A stretch of DNA of 64,000 bases from Acidisarcina sp. (GTDB taxonomy: Bacteria; Acidobacteriota; Terriglobia; Terriglobales; Acidobacteriaceae), in contig DATLIY010000006.1 of assembly GCA_035539175.1 (NCBI GenBank), forward strand, positions 1 to 64,000. Direction: 5' to 3'. Below the pieces are notes generated by a model. That model was not told where the DNA came from, did not search any database, and saw only the letters and a list, made by a program, of their open reading frames with translations. Both the position numbers and the translations under genes were made by a program. Below, one piece after another: positions 1 through 8,494 of the stretch. How positions within the stretch are numbered: the first letter of the stretch is position 1; each line of letters begins with the position of its first letter.

Positions 1-1
1 C

Positions 2-1096
2 CCGTGGCGGGCGCCGCTCGGTTACCTCAACGTTCAGAGCAAGGCCGGAGCCAACATAGAGCCGGATCCGGTGCGCGCTCCTCTGATCCTCGAAGGGTTC
101 CAGCTGATCGATGCAGGCCAGAGCAAGGCAACTGCGCTAAAAATCATCACCGATAAGGGGCTCAGAACTGTCGGTGGGGCAGAGTTGAGCGCGCAGACAT
201 TCGACCATATTCTGGTCAACTCTCTCTATGCAGGATGGGTTACATTGCCCAGCAATCCGGAACTCGAGCCGGTCAAGGGCCAGTACCAAGCGATAGTTCC
301 CCAGGATCTGTTCGATCGCGTTCAGGCAATTTTGACAGGCAGAAAGCCACAGCCGCCGAAGAAGAATAAAGCGTTCAATCCAGACTTTCCCTTGCGGCAC
401 ATCACACACTGCGCGAACTGTGGTCGTCCGATCACTGGCGCCTTTTGCAAGGGACGGACTAAGCTGTATCCCCGCTACTGGTGCGCCAATTCAAAGTGCA
501 CCTGCCGGGTCTCTGAGACAAAGGCGGACCTCGAGACGGCCTTCATGGCGCACCTTCGCCGCCTGCGTCCCGCCCAGGACACCCTGGCGGACTTACCCAC
601 AATTGCGAAGAATATCTCCATGGCTAAACAGGATGAACTCCGGAGCGAGATGAGCCGGCTTTCCAGAGTTCTGGAGGAGCAGAAACTGGAGAAGGCCGAA
701 TTGGTCAAGATGCGCAGTCGAAAGGAACTGTCACTTGAGGAATTCGACGAGGCAAAAAAACTGAACGCAAATGAGATCCATACAACTGAGGAGGACATCC
801 GCCGTCTTAATCGGTCTGAATCGGCATCCGAGGTGATCGCGAAAGCTGTTCAGCTGGTTAAGACGGATTTGGTCCAGGTGTGGAAGGCTGCCAAGCCCGA
901 ACATTTGCAAGTGGTTCAAAATTTGCTTTTCGAAGGCGGCTTGGAGTACTCGAAGAAATCTGGCTTTTTGAACCGGTCTAAATCTTCTATTTTCTATATA
1001 TTAAGTTCTATCTATATCGAAAATCCAAATTTGGTGGAGCTAAGCGGGATCGAACCGCTGACCTCCTCGTTGCGAACGAGGCGCTCTCCCAGCTGA
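2..1096 (+). CDS. Large serine recombinase, C-terminal part (5' end outside window)
   Basis: The frame is already open at the first base, so the N-terminal catalytic serine domain lies upstream of the window. What is visible is the Recombinase domain (the stretch with GYLN and NIEPDP followed by a helical region), a Cys4 zinc ribbon (CANCGRP near base 412 and a WCANSKC pair about 20 residues later), then a long charged coiled coil (about bases 620-850), the normal order in large serine integrases. The reading frame runs into the antisense strand of the adjacent tRNA-Ala gene and stops there, so its last 20-odd residues (ending SSLRTRRSPS) are encoded by tRNA sequence. This places one end of the integrated element at the 3' end of the tRNA. 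The rest of the element would lie to the left. Family assignment is firm; whether the recombinase is functional cannot be told. Confidence 0.9.
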   Translation, partial: PWRAPLGYLNVQSKAGANIEPDPVRAPLILEGFQLIDAGQSKATALKIITDKGLRTVGGAELSAQTFDHILVNSLYAGWVTLPSNPELEPVKGQYQAIVPQDLFDRVQAILTGRKPQPPKKNKAFNPDFPLRHITHCANCGRPITGAFCKGRTKLYPRYWCANSKCTCRVSETKADLETAFMAHLRRLRPAQDTLADLPTIAKNISMAKQDELRSEMSRLSRVLEEQKLEKAELVKMRSRKELSLEEFDEAKKLNANEIHTTEEDIRRLNRSESASEVIAKAVQLVKTDLVQVWKAAKPEHLQVVQNLLFEGGLEYSKKSGFLNRSKSSIFYILSSIYIENPNLVELSGIEPLTSSLRTRRSPS

Positions 1097-1107
1097 GCTA
1101 TAGCCCC
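1032..1107 (-). tRNA. tRNA-Ala, anticodon CGC
   Basis: The minus strand folds as a 76-nt cloverleaf: acceptor GGGGCTA pairs with TAGCTCC and includes the G3:U70 wobble that is the alanine identity element. Anticodon stem CCTCG/CGAGG holds loop TTCGCAA (anticodon CGC). The T-arm has GGTTCGATCC, discriminator A, and an encoded CCA. It reads codon GCG. The 3' end abuts the recombinase element; the AlaX-like gene lies 118 bp upstream of it on the same strand. Confidence 0.97.
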
Positions 1108-1225
1108 ACGAGCGGGCGGAAACACTCCAGTGATTTTAGCAGCGCAGCGCAATTAAGCAAAGCCGGTTGCCAGGGGATTCCGCTACCGGACGAATCCTGG
1201 CACCTCTGGAACCATCCCTGCCCAT

Positions 1226-2482
1226 CTATTGCCCGGTCCGCGCCTCCGCGGCCAGCGTGTGGAGCAGCGATTCCAGTTGCTTGCGAGGAACCTGTCCCTG
1301 CGCCATCTCCGGCGAGCCACCGCCGCGAAGCCCGAGTTGGGCAAGCTGATCCCGGAGCAGGTCGGCGCAGGAGAAGTGCAGTCCCTTGCTCGCGGCCATG
1401 ACGACCGTGGCAGGCTCCTGCTGTGCGGAGCCGATCAGGGCCACGGTTCGCGGAGCGGCAGCGGCCACACGCGAGGCCAGCAGCTTGCAATAGGCTGCAT
1501 CGCGATCGGCAAAGACGCGCTGCACCACACGCAGCCCATCCTGCATGGGATCTTCCACAATGAGCCTCGCTGCATGGTACTCGGAGAGTTCCTCGCGCAG
1601 CTTCTGGCGCTCCTTGGCAGAGGATTTTGCTTCGCCGAGCAGCCGTTCTACCGCTGGCGGCAACTCCGCCGCACCGACCGACAGCAGCGCGGAGGTCTTC
1701 ATGAGCAGGGAGTAATCGTGGCGTGCCGCTCTGGCTGCCCGCTGGCCACATACGAACTCCACGCGTACGCCCTGGCGGACCCGCTCGGTGGATCGCAGAT
1801 GAATGCCGCCGATCTGTCCGGTGGACCGCAAATGCGTGCCGCCACAGGCGTTCAGGTCATAGTGATCGATCTCGATCAGCCGCATGGTTCCCGAGCGTTC
1901 GGGCAGCTTGGGCAGACGTCCGGCGGCGAGCAGCGCCTCCGCCTGATCCCGGCTGACGGTTGTGGCGGAGATCCTCCGATCCTCGGCAATCATCGCGTTG
2001 GCTATCTGCTCGACCTTCTCCAATCCTGTCGAGGAGATGTTTTCCGCAGCCAGATCGATGGTCGAGCTCTCCTCGCCAAGGTGAAAGGAGACGGTCCGGG
2101 CCTCGAACTCCGCTGCAAAGACGGCGGAGAGCAGGTGCTGGCCGGAGTGCTGCTGCATATGGTCCAGCCGCCGGGGCCAGTCAATCACAGCTTCTACCTG
2201 CGTGCCGGATGCCAGTGGCTTCTCGGTAAAGTGCCACACTTCGCCGCTTTCATCCTCCTGAACATCGAGGACGGGCACCTCGAGGGTCGCTCCGCTGCGC
2301 GAGGCTGCGAGCAGGGTGCCGGTGTCATTGGGCTGGCCGCCGCTGGTGGGGTAAAAGGCGGTGCGATCCAGGGCCAGTTGCCAGAGGGACTGACCTGCCG
2401 TGCGGGATACCTCGCGCACATCGGTCACGCGGGCGGGAAACCGCGAGAGAAAAGAATCCGTATAGTAGAGACGCTCAACCAT
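1226..2482 (-). CDS. AlaX-type alanyl-tRNA editing protein with DHHA1 domain
   Basis: This 418-residue protein resembles the editing half of alanyl-tRNA synthetase without the aminoacylation domain. It should deacylate mischarged tRNA-Ala (Ser or Gly) in trans in the cytoplasm. Visible motifs are an N-terminal beta-barrel with PTSGGQPND (residues 45-53), the zinc/catalytic motifs HSGQH (112-116) and CGGTH (213-217), and a C-terminal DHHA1-like domain ending with a glycine-rich LRGGGSPE. Length fits the long AlaX class. It lies directly upstream of tRNA-Ala on the same strand, which is striking because that tRNA family is its substrate. The protein could also be annotated as an AlaRS-related or DHHA1 domain protein; enzymatic specificity is inferred from the family. 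Confidence 0.9.
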   Translation of the reverse strand: MVERLYYTDSFLSRFPARVTDVREVSRTAGQSLWQLALDRTAFYPTSGGQPNDTGTLLAASRSGATLEVPVLDVQEDESGEVWHFTEKPLASGTQVEAVIDWPRRLDHMQQHSGQHLLSAVFAAEFEARTVSFHLGEESSTIDLAAENISSTGLEKVEQIANAMIAEDRRISATTVSRDQAEALLAAGRLPKLPERSGTMRLIEIDHYDLNACGGTHLRSTGQIGGIHLRSTERVRQGVRVEFVCGQRAARAARHDYSLLMKTSALLSVGAAELPPAVERLLGEAKSSAKERQKLREELSEYHAARLIVEDPMQDGLRVVQRVFADRDAAYCKLLASRVAAAAPRTVALIGSAQQEPATVVMAASKGLHFSCADLLRDQLAQLGLRGGGSPEMAQGQVPRKQLESLLHTLAAEARTGQ

Positions 2483-2642
2483 GCTGCCTATTATTCTAAG
2501 GCCAGTAGTTCTGCTTCCTGCCGGTATGTTTTCAGGCGGGCGGCAGATCTGGTCTCTTACGATTTGTAACAGTAGCGATTTCCTATAGAGACTTTCTATA
2601 TCGATTCATGTGTCTATTTTCTGTACCGAGGAATGGTTTCCC

Positions 2643-3014
2643 ATGCCGGAAGAGCTGTCTCAAGCAGACGAAATACCCCGCATCAAAGACGTGCCGCGCA
2701 ATCTGAAGCAGTATTTTCTGGGATTGCTGGTCAAGGGCGAGCGATGGAATGACACCCAGGGAGAGCAGGCAGCGGAGTTGATGCCGCAACATCTGGCTTT
2801 TCTCCGCCAGCAGTTGGAGGCGCAGCGGTACCTCGTCGCTGGCCCGGTGCTGGACGAGGGGCGGCTGGCCGGAATGATGATCATCGACGCAAAGACTGCG
2901 CAGGACGCCCTTGCGCTTGCCAGTCTCGATCCTGCCGTGAAGGCTGGACGGCTGGCGGTCGAGATCTATCCAACGTTTTTGCCCGCTCTGGACAGCGTTC
3001 ACGCCGAATACTGA
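2643..3014 (+). CDS. YciI-like domain protein
   Basis: A 123-residue soluble protein with a ferredoxin-like YciI pattern: a hydrophobic strand (YFLGLLVKG), a helix, a central LVAGPVLDEGRLAGMMII stretch, and a C-terminal EIYPTFLPAL strand. Members of this family are mostly of unknown function, with some decarboxylase or dehalogenase relatives. I chose the ATG at 2643 because GAGGA lies 10 bases upstream; a GTG at 2610 in the same frame has no such site. It converges on rho, with a shared terminator between. No partner gene suggests a substrate. Confidence 0.75.
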   Translation: MPEELSQADEIPRIKDVPRNLKQYFLGLLVKGERWNDTQGEQAAELMPQHLAFLRQQLEAQRYLVAGPVLDEGRLAGMMIIDAKTAQDALALASLDPAVKAGRLAVEIYPTFLPALDSVHAEY

Positions 3015-3064
3015 CGGGCAGGAGCGCAGGGAAGCGCTGTCAGCGAATAAGCCGCAAGCAAAAA

Positions 3065-3115
3065 AGCGGCCCGCGGAGGAGCTACGACTCCGCGGACCGC
3101 TCTTTGCTGTTTTTC
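3065..3115. terminator. Bidirectional Rho-independent terminator between the YciI-like gene and rho
   Basis: A 14-bp stem (AGCGGCCCGCGGAG against CTCCGCGGACCGCT, one mismatch) is preceded by an A-run and followed by CTTTGCTGTTTTT, so it can end transcription from both converging genes. Confidence 0.8.
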
Positions 3116-3135
3116 AAACTGCCGGTAATTTTTAG

Positions 3136-4392
<1,257 letters not shown>

Positions 4393-4492
4393 CTGCGGTG
4401 GGTAGCTTTGGAGGGGGTTGCCGGGAAGGAATCGAGCCGTTATGAGCAGGACTTCGTAAGGTTAGAAGTGAAAGGGTGAAGCAGGGCCGCGC

Positions 4493-4711
4493 TTAAGCTG
4501 CGCGGCGCTGCTGAATCTGAGAAGCATCCTGCATTTCTCCGAGAGAAGAGGCAGGGCTGTCGTGGTGGAAGCGGATCAGAACATCATTGGTCGTGTCCTG
4601 CACCCGGGTGTTGGGCTTGTGCAGCTTGCGCGTTGCTTTGGAAGCAAGCTGGCACAGCTGATAGCGATTTGTTACATGGGCAAGAGCCCCAAAAATCAGA
4701 TCAGAACGCAT
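4493..4711 (-). CDS. Small conserved-looking protein upstream of rho; possible divergent RNA polymerase omega-like subunit
   Basis: 72 residues, preceded by a good AAGGAG ribosome site. The core NRYQLCQLASKATRKLH has the spacing and hydrophobic pattern of the omega subunit (RpoZ) signature, in which an N-R/K-F-x-L-V-x-x-A-A-K-R-A-R-Q motif is conserved. The resemblance is by eye only and limited to about 20 residues. Location just upstream of rho, a transcription factor, is consistent but not proof. If it is not omega, it is an uncharacterised small basic protein. No signal peptide or membrane segment. Confidence 0.6.
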   Translation of the reverse strand: MRSDLIFGALAHVTNRYQLCQLASKATRKLHKPNTRVQDTTNDVLIRFHHDSPASSLGEMQDASQIQQRRAA

Positions 4712-5503
4712 CTGGAATCTCCTTCATGCTTGACCGTCCCGTTTTTTTCGGGAGACAACCGGGGCACAGAAGCCATACGTTGCAAGTTCGGTCGGTGTCG
4801 TTTGTTTTTAGACGCTCGAAGATGGCATCTTGTTCAAACTTTTTTTCAATATTTCTGAGCCTGAGCACCTGATATCGCGCTTCTATTCATGCGCGGTTTC
4901 CTCGCGCTTGCGTATATGCCTCACAGTAAGCGATAGCAGGGTATTGATCCACGCTCCACAGAACTATGGAAAACACAGACTTTCATCCGGGATTTCCTTG
5001 ATGGAGTTCAACTGGAGTGGGACTAGAACGGCGCATTCGGAGCGGCAGCTGCCGACTCCGCGTAAAGCCGCGCTTTGCATTCGGCAGGATCGAAGGTAAA
5101 TAGGTTTGCGCCATGGGTCAACCCTTTTTTCATCGAAAACAGGAAGCGGTTTTCCACAGCGGAACCCGGCTGCCTTATCGTAAGTTGCAGATGATAAGTA
5201 ACTTATACTGATAAATCCACAGCTTTTCCGGGAAAAAGTTATCCCGAAATTTTTCCCTCTGCATCCGAACCATACAAGATACTGCCTCTTTTCGATGCAT
5301 TTGCAATCGAAAACGGTCCGGCTATTTCTCCCCGACCCTCTCTTCCAGGTTTCCTCCCCCGATTCCTCCTTGATTCCTCCTTCGGAAACGCACCTTCCTT
5401 GCGCCGGGCGCAGCCCTGATCCTGCAACTGGCAGGGGCTCTCTTACGGTGCTAAACTCTGACCGTTTTGTAGGCGCGCTCTTGCAGCCCGCGAGGATTTC
5501 AGT
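4712..5503. other. Gene-poor divergent region with AT-rich palindrome and DnaA-box-like words
   Basis: 792 bp without a convincing gene, between the divergent rho unit and acyl-CoA dehydrogenase. It must carry the promoters for both. Visible features: a short inverted repeat TCCCG-T7-CGGGA near 4739, DnaA-box-like TTTTCCACA (5150-5158), AAATCCACA (5213-5221) and TTATCCCGA (5239-5247), a 13-bp palindrome ATAAGTAACTTAT (5194-5206), and a GATTCCTCCTT direct repeat near 5360-5390. None of these is assigned a function. Confidence 0.5.
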
Positions 5504-6691
5504 ATGTCGAATGCAGAGACCGAGTCAGTGCCGATGCCGGCGCCTCTTACCAGGCTGACCGAGGATGAGGAACTCTTCCGCGATACGGTGCGTCAGTTTG
5601 CCCAGCAGAGCATCGCTCCACTGGTTTCGCAGATGGATGAAGAACAGCATTTTGCCGAGGGCCTGATTCCGCAGCTCTTCAACCTGGGGCTGATGGGGAT
5701 CGAGATTCCGGTCGGCTATGGAGGCTCCGGGGGGAGTTTTTTTGAGGCAATTCTGGCGGTGGAGCAGATCTCCACCGTCGATCCGTCGGTCGGCGTGCTG
5801 GTGGACGTGCAGAACACCCTCTGCATCAATGCGCTGTTGCGCTGGGGCACGGAGGAGCAGAAGAAGCTCTACCTGCCGCGGCTGGCCGCCGATATGATCG
5901 GGGCCTACGCGCTCAGTGAAGCTGCGTCTGGCTCGGACGCATTCGCCCTGCAGACGCGCGCCGAAAAACGCGGGGATTTTTACCTGCTCAACGGCCAGAA
6001 GCTATGGATCACCAATGCCCGGGAGGCAGGCGTCTTCATCATCTTTGCCACGCTGGATGCGGCAGCCGGCTACAAGGGAATTACCGCGTTCCTGGTGGAT
6101 AGGAACTCTCCTGGATTCTCCGTGGGCAAGAAGGAGAACAAGCTCGGCATCCGCGCGTCTTCTACCTGCGAGCTGATTCTGGAGGATTGCCGGGTGCCCG
6201 CGAACCGGCTTCTCGGCGAACCCGGTAAGGGCTACAAGATAGCGATTGAGACGCTGAACGAAGGGCGCATCGGTATTGGCGCGCAAATGCTGGGCCTGGC
6301 AAGCGGCGCATGGAGTCACGCAAAGGAGTATTCCAAGGAACGCAAACAGTTCGGCAGGGCGATCGGCGAATTTCAGGCAGTGCAGTTCGCCATTGCGGAG
6401 ATGGCCACCGAGATCGAAGCCGCCCGGCTGCTGGTCTACAACGCGGCTCGACTGAAGGATGCGCAACTGCCCTTTTTGAAAGAGGCAGCCATGGCGAAGT
6501 ATTTCGCCTCGATGGTGGCCGAGCGCGTGGCCAGCCAATCCGTGGAGATCTTCGGCGGATATGGCTTCGTCAAAGATTACCCGGTGGAGAAGTACTACCG
6601 TGACGCCAAGATCGGCAAGATCTATGAAGGCACGTCAAACATGCAACTCGCCACAATCGCCAAGCTGGTGTTGACGGAAGGGCAGAGCTAG
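5504..6691 (+). CDS. Acyl-CoA dehydrogenase, short/branched-chain type
   Basis: A 395-residue flavoenzyme that introduces the alpha-beta double bond into acyl-CoA thioesters in beta-oxidation or branched-chain amino-acid breakdown. The N-terminal helical domain is followed by the central beta domain with ALSEAASGSDA and LNGQKLWITNA. The C-terminal helical domain has ERKQFG, a QSVEIFGGYGF flavin/tetramer segment, and the catalytic glutamate in YEGTSN (E375). Sequence style is closest to short/branched-chain acyl-CoA dehydrogenases; chain-length specificity cannot be read. It stands alone: no electron-transfer flavoprotein or thiolase adjoins it. A 3-hydroxyacyl-CoA dehydrogenase at 55.8 kb could act in the same pathway. 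Confidence 0.93.
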   Translation: MSNAETESVPMPAPLTRLTEDEELFRDTVRQFAQQSIAPLVSQMDEEQHFAEGLIPQLFNLGLMGIEIPVGYGGSGGSFFEAILAVEQISTVDPSVGVLVDVQNTLCINALLRWGTEEQKKLYLPRLAADMIGAYALSEAASGSDAFALQTRAEKRGDFYLLNGQKLWITNAREAGVFIIFATLDAAAGYKGITAFLVDRNSPGFSVGKKENKLGIRASSTCELILEDCRVPANRLLGEPGKGYKIAIETLNEGRIGIGAQMLGLASGAWSHAKEYSKERKQFGRAIGEFQAVQFAIAEMATEIEAARLLVYNAARLKDAQLPFLKEAAMAKYFASMVAERVASQSVEIFGGYGFVKDYPVEKYYRDAKIGKIYEGTSNMQLATIAKLVLTEGQS

Positions 6692-6700
6692 CAGGTTTTC

Positions 6701-6733
6701 GCGTGCCCCTGCCGGGTAGCGGAAGGGGCACGC
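6701..6733. terminator. Intergenic hairpin between converging genes
   Basis: GCGTGCCCCT pairs perfectly with AGGGGCACGC across a 13-nt loop in the gap between acyl-CoA dehydrogenase and the UBP zinc-finger gene. No strong T-tract follows on either strand, so it may stall polymerase or protect 3' ends rather than act as a full intrinsic terminator. Confidence 0.45.
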
Positions 6734-6742
6734 GCGGAAGGG

Positions 6743-7006
6743 TTAGAGCTCGATCTCCATTTCATCTACGTAGCACCAGCCCCAATCCTCGCCCGGTTCA
6801 ATCGAGCGCATCAGCGGGTGGCTGGTCTTGGCAAAGTGTTTGGTGGCGTGCCGGTTCTTTGAAGAATCGCAGCAGCCGACATGCCCGCAGATCAGGCACA
6901 TCCGCAAATGAACCCACGTGTCCCCCATCTTGAGGCATTCTTCACAGCCATTCGTCCTGGGGGAGACATCACGAATTTCATCCAGATGAGTGCATAGTTT
7001 TTGCAT
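6743..7006 (-). CDS. UBP-type zinc-finger protein
   Basis: 87 residues, essentially a single ZnF-UBP domain: CTHL at the N-terminus, C-E-E-C (CEEC), CLICGHVGCCDSS, and H-A-x-x-H spaced as in the UBP finger. In eukaryotes this finger binds the C-terminus of ubiquitin. Bacterial stand-alone versions are common in Acidobacteria and actinobacteria and have no established role. No partner gene is nearby. Start ATG at 7006 lacks a strong ribosome site. Confidence 0.85.
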   Translation of the reverse strand: MQKLCTHLDEIRDVSPRTNGCEECLKMGDTWVHLRMCLICGHVGCCDSSKNRHATKHFAKTSHPLMRSIEPGEDWGWCYVDEMEIEL

Positions 7007-7162
7007 GACCGGTTGGATGCATAGACTTGCCGCCGCGCACGAAAAAATAAGGACCGTGGAAAGGGGAGGCTGCGGGATTGCCCGGTCTAAATACTCTTGC
7101 TGCTAAATACACTTAACGTCTCTCGCCCGCTCCGGGCGTGAGTGCAGTAGACTGGGCAGCAC

Positions 7163-7699
7163 ATGGGTTGGGGATTCCGTCGCAGTTTGAAATTCGGACC
7201 GCTCAAGCTGAACTTCTCGAAGTCCGGCATAGGGTACTCGGTTGGTGGCCGTGGCTTTCGCGTGGGCCAGGATGCGCGGGGCAGGTCGTACACGTCGGCC
7301 TCCATTCCCGGTACGGGCCTCTACAGCAGGCAATATTCCGGCAAGGGCAAGCCACCGCGGGAGAACAGCGCCGCCAACGTGGATGCGGGCTCTGGCGCGG
7401 ATTCCCAGCCGCGCTCAGGGAATGGCGGGATGCTGTTTCTGATGTTTGTTGCCGGCGGTCTGCTGGTGCTGCTGCTCACCCACATCTTTTCTCCCAGGCC
7501 CACTGCTCCGCCAGCCACGCCACCGGCGGCGGTAGCTGCGCCAGTAGCGCCGCCCCCAGCTATCCCGGTGAAACGGCACACTCATGGTTCCAGGCGAACC
7601 AGCGCGCAAGGGGCTCGCCATCGTTCCGTAAAGCGGGTCAGCCATATACAGCAGACCCAGGCTCCCCTAACCTCCGACGCGCCTCCACCAGCCAATTAG
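7163..7699 (+). CDS. DUF4236 membrane protein
   Basis: 178 residues. The N-terminus (GWGFRRSLKFGPLKLNFSKSG, then YSVGGRGFRVG and SIPGTGLYSRQ) is a typical DUF4236 domain. A glycine/serine linker follows, a single membrane segment (MLFLMFVAGGLLVLLLTHIF, about 89-108), and a Pro/Ala-rich then basic tail rich in His and Arg. DUF4236 has no known function. Stands alone, immediately before a tRNA-Arg on the other strand. Confidence 0.8.
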   Translation: MGWGFRRSLKFGPLKLNFSKSGIGYSVGGRGFRVGQDARGRSYTSASIPGTGLYSRQYSGKGKPPRENSAANVDAGSGADSQPRSGNGGMLFLMFVAGGLLVLLLTHIFSPRPTAPPATPPAAVAAPVAPPPAIPVKRHTHGSRRTSAQGARHRSVKRVSHIQQTQAPLTSDAPPPAN

Positions 7700-7774
7700 A
7701 GCGGCTGGAGTGGGTCTGGAGTAGGCGATGCGGCACTCCCAAAGCAGGGAATTGTTTAGCGGATTGATTTGAAG

Positions 7775-7851
7775 TGGTAGGCGAGGCGGGGATCGAACCC
7801 ACAACCCCCGGCTTAGAAGGCCGGTGCTCTATCCAATTGAGCTACTCGCCC
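7775..7851 (-). tRNA. tRNA-Arg, anticodon TCT
   Basis: Minus-strand 77-nt cloverleaf: D-arm AGCTCAATTGGATAGAGC, anticodon stem CCGGC/GCCGG with loop CTTCTAA (TCT, codon AGA), T-arm GGTTCGATCC, and encoded CCA. The first acceptor pair is G:U (GGGCGAG with CTCGCCT). Confidence 0.95.
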
Positions 7852-7921
7852 GTGTGATGCTCGGTGAGGCTATTGTAACCAAGAGTTGGTTGCCAATGCT
7901 CTTCCCATCCACAGCCAGTCC

Positions 7922-8494
7922 TCAGGCTGCGCGGATCAGCACCGGAACTCCTGCGGCAAGTGCCATCTCCCAGTTGTGCAGGGCGGCTTTCTCGTCCCGG
8001 CCGCAGCCGGTCAAGTAGAACGTGGCCGCAAAGCCATCGCGGTCTTTGCCATCATCTCCGTGGGAGATGAGTTGCCGCAGGATAAGGTCTGCGCGGGCAA
8101 AGCGGGTGGGAACGGCCTGCAAGGCCGCTGTGACGTTGCGCAACCACTCCTCCTGCTGGGAGAAGGGAGCGAAGGCCAGCTCGTTTCTCCGCACCAGGTC
8201 GATGTAGCAGGTGAGGCCGATCTTTGTATCCTCGACGGTCGATTCCATCTCCATCCAGTCGAGATCTCCTTCGCCGACCTGCCACACGTCGCACTTCGAG
8301 GTGAAGATCCGGGAGGATGGCGCATTCAAATCCATCAGGGCCTGGCACAGCACCGGATAAGACTGCGCCTCCGGCAGCGTGGCAGCGTCTTCGGGGTGGC
8401 TGCGAAGATCGCAGAAGCGGCGCCCTTCCGCTGCCCAGGGAACAACGATGCGGGGCAGATCCTCACCGATTTCGACGGACCAGTCTGCTTCCAT
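7922..8494 (-). CDS. Uncharacterised protein translationally coupled to the YheT-like hydrolase
   Basis: 190 residues, acidic, Trp-rich, no signal peptide or membrane helix. I do not recognise a domain. Its ATG directly abuts the TGA of the upstream hydrolase (TGAATG at the junction), so the two are almost certainly translated together. Segments such as DLNAPSSRIFTSKCDVW, IDLVRR and LRNVTAALQAVPTRFARADLILRQ look like a folded alpha/beta protein. The ending LAAGVPVLIRAA is unusually hydrophobic. Confidence 0.75.
   Translation of the reverse strand: MEADWSVEIGEDLPRIVVPWAAEGRRFCDLRSHPEDAATLPEAQSYPVLCQALMDLNAPSSRIFTSKCDVWQVGEGDLDWMEMESTVEDTKIGLTCYIDLVRRNELAFAPFSQQEEWLRNVTAALQAVPTRFARADLILRQLISHGDDGKDRDGFAATFYLTGCGRDEKAALHNWEMALAAGVPVLIRAA

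Noticed and set aside
1229-2569. 446-residue plus-strand frame opposite the AlaX gene
   Set aside because: Antisense shadow of a well-supported gene; no recognisable domain.
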